The notes beneath the pieces are model-generated. The model saw only the letters and a program-made list of their open reading frames with translations. It was not told the DNA's origin and searched no databases. 8,066 bases of DNA, from the NCBI GenBank assembly GCA_003451355.1, contig DMDX01000095.1:253-8318 (forward strand), read 5' to 3'. Positions 1 to 6,272 of the stretch are shown piece by piece. A program made the position numbers and the translations under genes. This DNA comes from Cryomorphaceae bacterium (GTDB taxonomy: Bacteria; Bacteroidota; Bacteroidia; Flavobacteriales; Schleiferiaceae). Numbering within the stretch: position 1 is the first letter of the stretch; each line of letters opens with the position of its first letter.

Positions 1-1000
1 TGGCTTCGTGTGCTTCTTGTGCGTTTTTAATTTTCGAATTGAAAATACGTGGTGACGACGAAAGCGCTTCATTGCCATATGTACTGCGAATGGTGTCGCG
101 CACTTCACCCATTGCATCGGCGCTCAAAGTAACTGAGTCGGTACGCATGTAGGTGATGTGTCCGTTCTCATAGAGTTTTTGTGCCAGGCTCATGGTGCGG
201 CTCACGGCCATTCCGAGCTTGCGCGAGGCCTCTTGCTGCAGGGTTGAGGTGGTAAACGGAGCCGCCGGCTTACGCGGCGCCGTCTTTTGCTCGAGGCTGC
301 GGACGCCAAATCCGCCGAGGGCAAGTGCTGCGGCAAGCGCATCAACTGCGGCCTGGTCGGTGAGGTTGCCGTGGTATTCGGCGCTGAATCCGGCTCCGTT
401 CGGAGCCGCAAAGCGGCCCTCCATGCGAAAGTCGATGTCTGAAACAAACTGCTCAATGGCCCGCTCGCGCTCGACGATCATGCGCACGGCGACGGACTGC
501 ACCCGGCCGGCGCTGAGTCCGGTGCGGACCTTTTTCCAGAGGACCGGTGAAAGCTCAAAGCCCACGAGGCGGTCGAGTACCCGGCGTGCCTGCTGGGCAT
601 TCACCAGGTTCATGTCGATGTGGCGCGGGTTTTCCACGGCCTTCAAAATGGCCGTTTTGGTGATTTCGTGAAAGACGATGCGCTTGGTTTTGCTCATGTC
701 AAGGTCCAGCGCCTCGGCAAGGTGCCACGAAATGGCTTCTCCCTCTCGGTCCTCATCACTCGCGAGCCAGACGGTCTCTGCGGTCTTGGCCAGCTTGCGG
801 AGTTGGGCGACCACATCCTTTTTGTCGTCGCTGACCACGTACTCGGGGGCGAAGTTTTTGGTGACGTCGATTCCGATTCCGCGTTCAGGTAAATCGCGAA
901 TGTGCCCAAAGCTAGAGCGCACGGTGAAGGCGCTCCCGAGGTATTTTTCAATGGTTTTCGCTTTGGCAGGCGATTCCACGATGACGAGGTTTTGGGACAT
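1..1000 (-). CDS. topA: DNA topoisomerase I (type IA), N-terminal part, cut by window edge
   Basis: Type IA topoisomerase that relaxes negatively supercoiled DNA by cutting and resealing one strand through a 5'-phosphotyrosine link. The 333 visible residues begin at the ATG complementary to 998-1000. The Toprim domain covers roughly residues 3-115, with [10 protein letters not shown] (Glu9) and [11 protein letters not shown] (Asp82, Asp84), the expected catalytic acid and metal-binding residues. The [15 protein letters not shown] and [13 protein letters not shown] blocks follow at about 138-173. The active-site stretch [12 protein letters not shown] puts the nucleophile at Tyr284 (codon at 149-151). 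The last visible residues, KNAQEAHEA, match the family block after the active site. Family members usually run 700-900 residues, so the C-terminal half and any zinc fingers lie outside. This start is chosen because [10 protein letters not shown] places Glu9 where the E. coli enzyme has it. Transcribed divergently from miaB. No frameshift seen. Confidence 0.97.
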   Translation of the reverse strand, partial: MSQNLVIVESPAKAKTIEKYLGSAFTVRSSFGHIRDLPERGIGIDVTKNFAPEYVVSDDKKDVVAQLRKLAKTAETVWLASDEDREGEAISWHLAEALDLDMSKTKRIVFHEITKTAILKAVENPRHIDMNLVNAQQARRVLDRLVGFELSPVLWKKVRTGLSAGRVQSVAVRMIVERERAIEQFVSDIDFRMEGRFAAPNGAGFSAEYHGNLTDQAAVDALAAALALGGFGVRSLEQKTAPRKPAAPFTTSTLQQEASRKLGMAVSRTMSLAQKLYENGHITYMRTDSVTLSADAMGEVRDTIRSTYGNEALSSSPRIFNSKIKNAQEAHEA

Positions 1001-1019
1001 GAGCAGAGTTTTACGCGTA

Positions 1020-1027
1020 CAAAGTAA
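1020..1027 (-). promoter_or_regulatory. Weak candidate -7 element for topA
   Basis: Read on the minus strand this is TTACTTTG, matching five of the six defined bases of the Bacteroidota -7 consensus TAnnTTTG, about 20 bases before the topA start. I see no convincing -33 TTTG at the expected 19-21 base spacing, so the call is tentative. Confidence 0.22.
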
Positions 1028-1059
1028 CGCTTGGAATTTCGGCTAAGCATTTAAAAAAT

Positions 1060-1079
1060 GGGGCTGACATTTTGTCGCG
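1060..1079. promoter_or_regulatory. Candidate operator or activator site upstream of miaB (copy 1 of shared motif)
   Basis: GGGGCTGACATTTTGTCGCG contains the 11-base palindrome GACA-TTT-TGTC (1066-1076). It matches 18 of 20 bases with the element at 6232-6251 upstream of groES. It lies 31 bases before the miaB start and about 60 bases upstream of topA, so it could act on either gene. The similarity extends beyond the palindrome (CGCG on the right), which supports a specific site rather than a chance palindrome. Which protein binds is not known; the sigma-54 activator in the same operon is an obvious candidate. Confidence 0.45.
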
Positions 1080-1110
1080 TTAGCTCGGACGTAGTCCGTA
1101 TTTTTGCAGC

Positions 1111-2580
1111 ATGTCCAAAATTCCTGAACTCGAACGTACCCCGCTCGGCGAAGAGCGCCAAGGTGAAGTCATGATCCGCGAAGGCCTGGGTCGGGGTAAG
1201 AAGCTCTACCTCGAGTCCTACGGGTGCCAAATGAATTTTTCGGACAGCGAGATCGTCGCATCCATCCTTCAAAAGGACGGGTACGAGACCACGAACAACC
1301 TCGAGGAGGCCGATTTGGTGCTGCTGAATACCTGCTCGATTCGCGAAAAGGCCGAGCAGACAGTGCGCAACCGCCTCGATCAGTTCAACACGCTCAAGGC
1401 CAAGAATCCCGAACTCAAGATTGGCGTTCTGGGCTGCATGGCCGAGCGCGTTCGCGAGAAGTTTTTTGACGAAGAAAAGCTCGTCGACCTCGTGGTAGGG
1501 CCCGACGCCTACCGCGACCTGCCCAACCTGCTCGAGGAGCTTGACGGAGGGCGCAAGGCTGTCAACGTCCTATTGAGTAAAGAAGAGACGTACCACGACA
1601 TTGAGCCGGTGCGCCTTGGCGGAAACGGAATCACCGCCTTTGTGAGCATCACCCGTGGCTGTGATAATATGTGTACGTTTTGTGTGGTTCCGTTTACCCG
1701 GGGACGCGAGCGGAGCCGCGACCCACAGACCATCGTCGAAGAAGTGACGCAGTTGTGGAACGACGGCTACCAAGAGGTTACGCTGCTCGGGCAAAACGTC
1801 GATTCATACTTGTGGTACGGGGGTGGCTTAAAGAAGGAGTTTGCCAAAGCCAGTGCGATGGCGCAGGCCACCGCGGTGCATTTTGCCGACCTTTTGCACC
1901 TGGTGGCACAGGCAGTTCCCGACATGCGCATTCGCTTCTCGACCAGCAATCCGCAGGACATGAAGGACGAAGTGCTGCACGCAATTGCCGCCCACCCCAA
2001 CATTTGCAAGTACATCCACTTGCCGGTACAGAGCGGATCCTCGCGCATCCTCAAAGAGATGAACCGAGGCCACAACCGCGAGGAGTACTTTGCGCTGATT
2101 GACCGCATTCGACGGATTATTCCGGGCTGCGGGCTGAGCCAGGACATGATTGCCGGATTCCCCGGTGAAACCGAAGAGGATCACCAGGATACGCTGAGCC
2201 TCATGGAGTACGTCAAGTACGACTTCGGATACATGTTCGCGTATTCCGAGCGTCCGAATACGTTTGCGGCTCGCAAGATGGAGGACAACGTTCCGCTCGA
2301 AGTGAAAAAGCGCCGACTTAGCGAGATCATCGCACTGCAGCAAAAGCACAGTGCCGAGCGCAACATCGCTTATGTCGGACAAACATTTGAAGTGCTAGTC
2401 GAAGGTCGCTCGAAGCGCAGCGAAGGCGATTTGTTTGGCCGCACGACTCATAATACGGTGGTGGTGTTTCCGCGCGAAGACTACCGCGCAGGGGAATGGG
2501 TCAACGTAATCATAGAACGCAGTACCGCCGCCACACTGCTGGGCAAAGCGGTCGGATATGCACGCCCCCCGCGCCGATGA
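1111..2580 (+). CDS. miaB: tRNA-2-methylthio-N6-dimethylallyladenosine synthase (MiaB)
   Basis: Radical SAM methylthiotransferase that converts i6A37 to ms2i6A37 in tRNAs reading UNN codons, using two iron-sulfur clusters. Of its 489 residues, the N-terminal methylthiotransferase domain (about 30-145) carries the three auxiliary-cluster cysteines: Cys39 (ESYGCQMNFSD), Cys75 (LNTCSIREKAEQ) and Cys109 (LGCMAER). The radical SAM CxxxCxxC motif is Cys184-Cys188-Cys191 (TRGCDNMCTFCVVPFTRGRERSR). A TRAM RNA-binding domain occupies about 420-485. A roughly 25-residue segment after NVDSYLWYGGGLKK (about 236-260) is an insertion I associate with Bacteroidota MiaB. The start at 1111 is preferred over the internal ATG at 1171 because the upstream EERQGE stretch resembles N-terminal extensions in related MiaBs. 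First gene of the proposed operon; its stop overlaps the next start by ATGA. Confidence 0.96.
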   Translation: MSKIPELERTPLGEERQGEVMIREGLGRGKKLYLESYGCQMNFSDSEIVASILQKDGYETTNNLEEADLVLLNTCSIREKAEQTVRNRLDQFNTLKAKNPELKIGVLGCMAERVREKFFDEEKLVDLVVGPDAYRDLPNLLEELDGGRKAVNVLLSKEETYHDIEPVRLGGNGITAFVSITRGCDNMCTFCVVPFTRGRERSRDPQTIVEEVTQLWNDGYQEVTLLGQNVDSYLWYGGGLKKEFAKASAMAQATAVHFADLLHLVAQAVPDMRIRFSTSNPQDMKDEVLHAIAAHPNICKYIHLPVQSGSSRILKEMNRGHNREEYFALIDRIRRIIPGCGLSQDMIAGFPGETEEDHQDTLSLMEYVKYDFGYMFAYSERPNTFAARKMEDNVPLEVKKRRLSEIIALQQKHSAERNIAYVGQTFEVLVEGRSKRSEGDLFGRTTHNTVVVFPREDYRAGEWVNVIIERSTAATLLGKAVGYARPPRR

Positions 2581-2975
2581 AAACGTTGGTGACCACCTTT
2601 TTGCTCGTTGTGGCCCTTGCAGCCGGAGCCCAAACGCGCCTTCCCGACGGGAGCGTGCAGGATTTGACCTTGGAGCTCGGCGTGCGTGCTGAGGCAATTA
2701 AGCAGTCTGGAATTCTACGCCTCTGCGTGGCCAAAGAGGGCCAGTGCATTGAGAACCTGACGCTCGGATTCACTGTACGCGTCTACGACGTCAAGGGCGT
2801 GGAGGTGTGGAATTCGATGTGGACGGGCCGCAGTTTGGACTTGAAGTTTAAAAAACCGGTTCCGACCGCCCACAAAGTGGTGGTTGAGGCGACCGCAGCA
2901 CAGGTAGTGAACAAGCTCACGGGCAACCCCATTAGCACGGGCAAGCCCCTCAAACTCGAATTTGTAGTCGAATGA
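2577..2975 (+). CDS. Small secreted or periplasmic protein of unknown function
   Basis: I do not recognise this 132-residue protein. It starts with a clear Sec signal peptide: Lys2, a hydrophobic core at about 4-16, then AGA-Q, with predicted signal peptidase I cleavage after Ala18. There is no lipobox cysteine. The mature part has alternating hydrophobic and charged residues suggesting a beta-rich fold (LTLGFTVRVYDVKGVEVW, LKLEFVVE) and two cysteines, Cys50 and Cys57, that could form a disulfide. The ATG at 2577 overlaps the miaB TGA (ATGA). A longer in-frame opening to 2496 would run inside miaB and lose the signal peptide at the N-terminus. Its own stop overlaps the next start by ATGA, so it is co-expressed with miaB and the sigma-54 activator. 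As far as I recall these two are often adjacent in related genomes, which would make this a possible lineage-specific insertion. Real gene likely; function open. Confidence 0.85.
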   Translation: MKTLVTTFLLVVALAAGAQTRLPDGSVQDLTLELGVRAEAIKQSGILRLCVAKEGQCIENLTLGFTVRVYDVKGVEVWNSMWTGRSLDLKFKKPVPTAHKVVVEATAAQVVNKLTGNPISTGKPLKLEFVVE

Positions 2976-4201
2976 CGGTTCAAGAGGTAAAGCAGCGTTT
3001 TGGCATCATCGGGACCCAGTCGGCGCTCGACCGCGCGGTATTTAAGGCGGTTCAGGTGGCGGCGACCGACATTTCAGTGCTAGTGACCGGCGAGAGTGGG
3101 GTGGGTAAGGAGAACATTCCCAAGATCATTCACCACCTTTCGCACCGCAAGCATGCTCCGCTGGTGGCGGTGAACTGCGGAGCGATCCCCGAGGGGACCA
3201 TCGATTCAGAGCTCTTTGGCCACGAAAAGGGCGCCTTTACCGGGGCCGCTGGCGCGCGTAAGGGCTATTTTGAAGAGGCCGACGGCGGAACCATTTTTCT
3301 CGACGAGGTTGGCGAGCTGCCCCTCGGCACTCAGGTGCGCTTGCTTCGGGTGCTCGAAACCGGTGAATTCATCAAGGTTGGGTCGTCCAAGGCCCAAAAA
3401 GTGAATGTGCGCGTGGTCGGCGCCACAAACGTCGACATGCTCGAAAAAATCGACAAGGGCCAGTTTCGCGAGGACTTGTACTACCGCCTCAACACGGTTG
3501 AAATTTCGCTTCCTCCCCTTCGCGAACGCAAGGGCGACATCCACTTGCTCTTTCGCAAGTTTGCGCAGGACTTTTCGCAGAAGTACCGGGTTCCGGCCGT
3601 GCGCCTATCGGAAGAGGCCGTGCGCATCCTCGAAACCTACCGCTGGCCCGGAAACATTCGCCAGCTGCGGAACCTCGTCGAGCAACTCTGCGTGGTAGAG
3701 AGCGATCGCGAAATCAACGCCGAGGTGCTGCGCCAGTACATTCCTGAGATTGACCGCCGCAGCGTTCCTGCCCGTCGCGACGATGCCCTTTCGCAGTCTG
3801 AGTTTCACACTGAGCGCGAAATTCTGTACAAGGTCTTGTTCGACATGCGCAACGACCTCAACAACCTCAAGCAGGTGGTTTCAGGATTGGCCGGAGCCTC
3901 GTTTCAAGCGCCATCGGCTTCGAACCAAGATTCTTCGTTGCCGGTGCTTCGCACCAATGAATCAAGTGCGGCACCTGAGGTTTCGAGGTACATGGATCTG
4001 CCTCAGGATGACGAAGAGGAAACCTTGGACGTCGATTCAGCCGTAGAGCCCAACGAACGCCTCTCACTGCTGGACTTAGAGCTCGAAACCATTCGCCGCG
4101 TCTTGGAACGTCACCATGGGCGCAGAAAAATCGCCGCTTCTGAACTCGGAATTAGTGAGCGCACGCTGTACCGTAAAATCAAGCAATTCGGTCTCGAATG
4201 A
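2972..4201 (+). CDS. Sigma-54-dependent transcriptional activator (AAA+ enhancer-binding protein, no receiver domain)
   Basis: Bacterial enhancer-binding protein that uses ATP hydrolysis to open promoters bound by sigma-54 RNA polymerase. The 409 residues start almost directly with the AAA+ domain (about 10-245): Walker A GESGVGKE (40-47), the sigma-54 contact loop GAFTGA (87-92), Walker B GGTIFLDE (105-112), ATN (151-153), FREDLYYRLN (165-174, likely arginine-finger region) and WPGNIRQLRNL (225-235). All key motifs are intact. The C-terminus (about 370-409) is a Fis-type helix-turn-helix (RRKIAASELGISERTLYRKIKQFGLE). Between them is a linker of about 120 residues with a possible short coiled coil (about 280-305) and an acidic patch (QDDEEE). 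There is no receiver, GAF or PAS domain, as in PspF, so control is probably by a partner protein or by expression level. Flanked by ATGA overlaps on both sides. Candidate regulator of the palindromes at 1066 and 6238. Confidence 0.95.
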   Translation: MTVQEVKQRFGIIGTQSALDRAVFKAVQVAATDISVLVTGESGVGKENIPKIIHHLSHRKHAPLVAVNCGAIPEGTIDSELFGHEKGAFTGAAGARKGYFEEADGGTIFLDEVGELPLGTQVRLLRVLETGEFIKVGSSKAQKVNVRVVGATNVDMLEKIDKGQFREDLYYRLNTVEISLPPLRERKGDIHLLFRKFAQDFSQKYRVPAVRLSEEAVRILETYRWPGNIRQLRNLVEQLCVVESDREINAEVLRQYIPEIDRRSVPARRDDALSQSEFHTEREILYKVLFDMRNDLNNLKQVVSGLAGASFQAPSASNQDSSLPVLRTNESSAAPEVSRYMDLPQDDEEETLDVDSAVEPNERLSLLDLELETIRRVLERHHGRRKIAASELGISERTLYRKIKQFGLE

Positions 4202-4707
4202 ACATGTCTCGAGCGTTTCTGTGCACATTAATTACTTCGGCGCTGCTCGTCATTTCGTGCAAGGGGGGGTACTCATTTACGGGAGGTGACGTGGGCAACG
4301 CCAAAACACTGAGCGTTACTGCCTTTGGAAACACTTCGGACCTCGTAAATCCGATGCTCGCCCAGCGCTTCACCACTGAGCTTCAGTCGGTGATGGTGCG
4401 CCAGACTCCGCTCTCGCTAGTGGGGCGCGACGGCGACCTGCAGTTTGGCGGAGCCATCGTCGAGTACAGCGTCCGCTCTGAGGCCCCTGCCGCCAACGAC
4501 CAAGTAGCGCAAAGCCGCCTGAGCATGAGTGTCGAAGTCGAGTTCGTGAATACACTCGACGACAAAAAATCCTTTACCCAGCGTTTTTCGGCATTTCGGA
4601 ACTTCCCCGCGTCCACCGACCTGCGCAGTGTCGAGGACGCCCTCGTCGAAGAAATGGTGAGTGAGTTGAGCGACAAAATCTTTAACCGAGCCCTCGTTCA
4701 ATGGTAG
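4198..4707 (+). CDS. lptE: LPS-assembly lipoprotein LptE (Bacteroidota type)
   Basis: Outer-membrane lipoprotein expected to plug and stabilise LptD, which inserts lipopolysaccharide in the outer leaflet. The 169-residue precursor has a signal peptide ending in a lipobox, LVISC, with lipidated Cys21 followed by Lys, not Asp, consistent with outer-membrane sorting. The mature protein shows patterns I know from Bacteroidota LptE: GYSFTGG just after the cysteine, NPMLAQRFTTEL, DLQFGGAIVEYSVR, RLSMSVEVEFVN, FTQRFSAFRNF, and VEDALVEEMVSELSDKIFNRALVQW at the C-terminus. The ATG overlaps the preceding stop by ATGA, and the end overlaps the next gene by 7 nt. A run of seven G at 4263-4269 lies just after the lipidated cysteine; the frame is intact here. 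The assignment rests on recalled family patterns and context. Confidence 0.85.
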   Translation: MNMSRAFLCTLITSALLVISCKGGYSFTGGDVGNAKTLSVTAFGNTSDLVNPMLAQRFTTELQSVMVRQTPLSLVGRDGDLQFGGAIVEYSVRSEAPAANDQVAQSRLSMSVEVEFVNTLDDKKSFTQRFSAFRNFPASTDLRSVEDALVEEMVSELSDKIFNRALVQW

Positions 4708-5846
4708 CCGCAGACGTACAACGCATAGAGGCCCTTTGGGTGGATCCCTCCCGAGTTTCGGCGTCAGACATGCCCTGGCTCGCAACTCTTGTTGAGGCCA
4801 ACCCGGCCGCGGTTCCACTTTGGTGGCTCTACTTGCGTTCAGTCCAAAAAGCGGAATCTCCCCAGTTCACTCAAGTCCTGCACCGTTGCGCGGCCCTGAG
4901 CCCCGACCGAGAAGCCTTGATGGCTTGGGTTGAAGAACCATTGCAGCCGGTGGCTTCACGCGAAGCCGTTGCGAGCGAAGCAGTTTCTGGTGAACCGGTT
5001 TCTAGTGACTTGTCTCTGGTTTCTCCGGTTTCTAGTGACTCGTTTCGGGTTTCTGTTGAATCACCAGGGGTTTTGGATCAAGAGCCACAAGAAACGAGTA
5101 CCGAGGAACCACAAGAAACCAGTAACGAGGAACCGCAAGTAGCGAGTAACGAGGAACTAGCGACAGCTGAAAGAGAGCCAGCTACACGCCCCGAACCCAA
5201 GGCCACTAATGCGGCCACATTGAATTTGGATGCATTGCCAGAACGAGTGCGCGAACAAATTCTCCGCGCTCGAGCTGCTCGTGCCCAGCTGGCCGGGCTT
5301 GGATTTGGTTCTGCGCCAAGCGCGCCCAAGGTTGAGCCAGTTGCTGTGGTTTTGCCCAAGGTTGAGCCAGTGCAGGCCGTACCTGAGCCAGTGGTCCCAA
5401 CGCCGGAACCTAAACCTGTTGCGCCTGCTGCGCGCACTTCACAACCTAAAGCGAAAAAGCCAAAGCAACAGACTGCACAAGCGAGCCAAGTAGCGAACGA
5501 GCAAACCTCGCCAACCCTGCCAACCTCGCCAACAATCCTTAGCCCCTTTGCGCAATTCGTTGTCAACCTCGAGGCGTCTCATATCTCCAAAGGAGAAGAG
5601 CTCATTGACCAGTTTCTCTCCGTAAACCCTCGGATTAGTAAAATGGCAAAAGACGCTCCTTCACCGGTAGTCCGCACAGAGCCCGACGCGCAGGTGACCG
5701 GCCTTGTGACAGAGACATTGGCCCGCATGTATGCCGAACAGGGGCACGTCGCCAAGGCAATTCAGGCCTATGAAATTTTAAAGCTCCGAGTTCCCGAGAA
5801 AAGTTCGATATTTGCCGCCCGCATTGAAGCGCTTAAAACCAAATAA
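4701..5846 (+). CDS. Conserved hypothetical protein with low-complexity linker and C-terminal TPR-like helix pair
   Basis: A 381-residue protein of unknown function, of a type I associate with the gene after lptE in Bacteroidota. Three regions are visible. Residues 1-80 are helical (MPWLATLVEANPAAVPLWWLYLRSVQ, then FTQVLHRCAALSPDREALMAWV), resembling repeat-type helical hairpins. Residues about 85-270 are low complexity: acidic Ser/Glu repeats including an eight-residue unit (EPQETSTE, EPQETSNE, EPQVASNE), then a Pro/Val/Lys-rich stretch with KVEPV repeats and basic KAKKPKQQ. Residues about 275-381 form the best conserved part, ending in ETLARMYAEQGHVAKAIQAYEILKLRVPEKSSIFAARIEALK, which reads as one TPR-like helix pair. 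No signal peptide or membrane segment, so probably cytoplasmic. Start overlaps lptE by 7 nt; secG follows after 11 nt. Coupling to lptE and secG suggests an envelope-related role, but that is inference. Confidence 0.85.
   Translation: MVAADVQRIEALWVDPSRVSASDMPWLATLVEANPAAVPLWWLYLRSVQKAESPQFTQVLHRCAALSPDREALMAWVEEPLQPVASREAVASEAVSGEPVSSDLSLVSPVSSDSFRVSVESPGVLDQEPQETSTEEPQETSNEEPQVASNEELATAEREPATRPEPKATNAATLNLDALPERVREQILRARAARAQLAGLGFGSAPSAPKVEPVAVVLPKVEPVQAVPEPVVPTPEPKPVAPAARTSQPKAKKPKQQTAQASQVANEQTSPTLPTSPTILSPFAQFVVNLEASHISKGEELIDQFLSVNPRISKMAKDAPSPVVRTEPDAQVTGLVTETLARMYAEQGHVAKAIQAYEILKLRVPEKSSIFAARIEALKTK
4995..5040 (+). repeat. 16-bp direct repeat, 30-bp period, within coding region
   Basis: CCGGTTTCTAGTGACT occurs at 4995-5010 and again, exactly, at 5025-5040. 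The 30-base period keeps the frame, encoding PVSSD twice in the linker of the lptE-adjacent protein. Exact DNA identity, not only protein identity, suggests recent duplication by slippage. Confidence 0.8.
5082..5153 (+). repeat. Three tandem 24-bp repeats within coding region
   Basis: Three consecutive 24-base units encode the octapeptides EPQETSTE, EPQETSNE and EPQVASNE. Units differ by a few bases each. They lie in the acidic part of the low-complexity linker, and unit gain or loss would preserve the frame. Confidence 0.85.
5325..5372 (+). repeat. Two PKVEPV-encoding repeats, 30-bp period
   Basis: CCCAAGGTTGAGCCAGT appears at 5325-5341 and 5355-5371, encoding PKVEPV twice in the Pro/Val-rich linker. 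The period is again 30 bases, the same as the repeat at 4995, and frame-neutral. Confidence 0.75.
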
Positions 5847-5857
5847 ATTAGAAGACT

Positions 5858-6205
5858 ATGACTTCGTTGTTTATGATTCTTATCGCCGTAGTCAGCATCC
5901 TGCTCATGCTGGTGGTGCTCGTTCAAAGCCCTAAAAGTTCGGGCATGGGCGCGAGCTTCGGTGGCGGCGCGACCTCAATGATGGGCGGTGTCAAGCGTAC
6001 CGCGGATTTTTTGGAGCGCGCAACGTGGGCATTAGCGATTGCACTCTTCGCGCTGGTGCTTTTGGTAAACATGCTTAATCCTGGTGCGGCCTCTACTTCG
6101 GCTCCGGAATCTGCCATGGAAGAAGTGCTCGACGATGCGCCACAGGCTCCTGTTCAAACCCCAGCCCAGCCTTCGGTTACCGACCTTCCTATGTCGGCAG
6201 AGTAA
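5858..6205 (+). CDS. secG: Preprotein translocase subunit SecG
   Basis: Accessory subunit of the SecYEG channel in the inner membrane, which improves SecA-driven protein export. The 115 residues contain two membrane segments, about 3-23 ([21 protein letters not shown]) and 55-72 ([19 protein letters not shown]). They are joined by the Gly-rich cytoplasmic loop typical of the family ([28 protein letters not shown]). The VLVQSPK and FGG patterns are classic SecG signatures. The C-terminal tail (75-115) is Ala/Pro/acidic and poorly conserved, longer than in E. coli-like minimal forms. An A-rich leader, not a Shine-Dalgarno motif, precedes the ATG. It follows the upstream gene by 11 nt and is probably the last gene of the operon starting at miaB. 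Confidence 0.95.
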   Translation: MTSLFMILIAVVSILLMLVVLVQSPKSSGMGASFGGGATSMMGGVKRTADFLERATWALAIALFALVLLVNMLNPGAASTSAPESAMEEVLDDAPQAPVQTPAQPSVTDLPMSAE

Positions 6206-6230
6206 TTCCACTTCTGACAAAAATTCGCAA

Positions 6231-6254
6231 GGGCGCTGACATTATGTCGCGCCC
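6231..6254. promoter_or_regulatory. Palindromic candidate activator site upstream of groES (copy 2 of shared motif)
   Basis: The core GACAT-T-ATGTC (6238-6248) is a perfect odd palindrome. Together with its flanks (6232-6251) it matches 18 of 20 bases with the site upstream of miaB. Outer arms GGGCGC (6231-6236) and GCGCCC (6249-6254) extend the dyad, with one unpaired T at 6237. It ends 18 bases before the -24 element of the sigma-54 promoter, which is close for an enhancer but compatible with direct contact. The binding protein is inferred, not known. The same dyad could work as a terminator hairpin. Confidence 0.45.
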
Positions 6255-6265
6255 TTTGTGCTTTT
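6231..6265 (+). terminator. Possible intrinsic terminator after secG
   Basis: As RNA, GGGCGC pairs with GCGCCC, and GACA with TGTC around a TTA loop, with one bulged U, giving about ten pairs. The trailing TTTGTGCTTTT (6255-6265) is U-rich but interrupted. It sits 25 bases after the secG stop. The outer CCC that completes the stem is missing from the related motif at miaB, which suggests the hairpin is a local addition. The imperfect U tract keeps confidence low. Confidence 0.33.
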
Positions 6266-6272
6266 ATACACG

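Larger units (their letters stand above)
1001..1110. promoter_or_regulatory. Divergent topA-miaB intergenic region
   Basis: This 110-base gap separates the divergent starts of topA and miaB and must hold both promoters. It contains the GACATTTTGTC palindrome at 1066-1076, a second short inverted repeat (CGGAC-GTA-GTCCG) at 1086-1098, and TATTTTTG at 1099-1106, which fits the Bacteroidota -7 consensus TAnnTTTG. That last element lies only 4 bases before the miaB ATG, and no TTTG is correctly spaced upstream, so it is doubtful. No Shine-Dalgarno motif precedes either start, as is usual in the phylum. Confidence 0.6.

Noticed and set aside
192..671. Plus-strand reading frame opposite topA
   Set aside because: The minus strand encodes intact TopA motifs across the same bases; the plus-strand product is Arg/Ser/Thr-rich shadow sequence.
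1092..1108. Sigma-54 promoter directly before miaB
   Set aside because: TTGCA is present, but the -24 position reads GT rather than GG and the rest of the upstream box does not match.
1828..2382. Long antisense reading frame (184 codons) opposite miaB
   Set aside because: It lies wholly opposite a certain gene, has no recognisable motifs, and such frames are expected opposite GC-rich coding sequence.
2496..2576. Extended start for the secreted protein inside miaB
   Set aside because: It would bury the signal peptide behind 27 residues encoded by miaB sequence in another frame; the ATG at 2577 overlaps the miaB stop in the ATGA pattern used by its neighbours.
4985..5372. CRISPR-like or intergenic repeat array
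   Set aside because: Repeats are short, frame-preserving and within an open coding sequence, with no constant repeat-spacer pattern and no cas genes.
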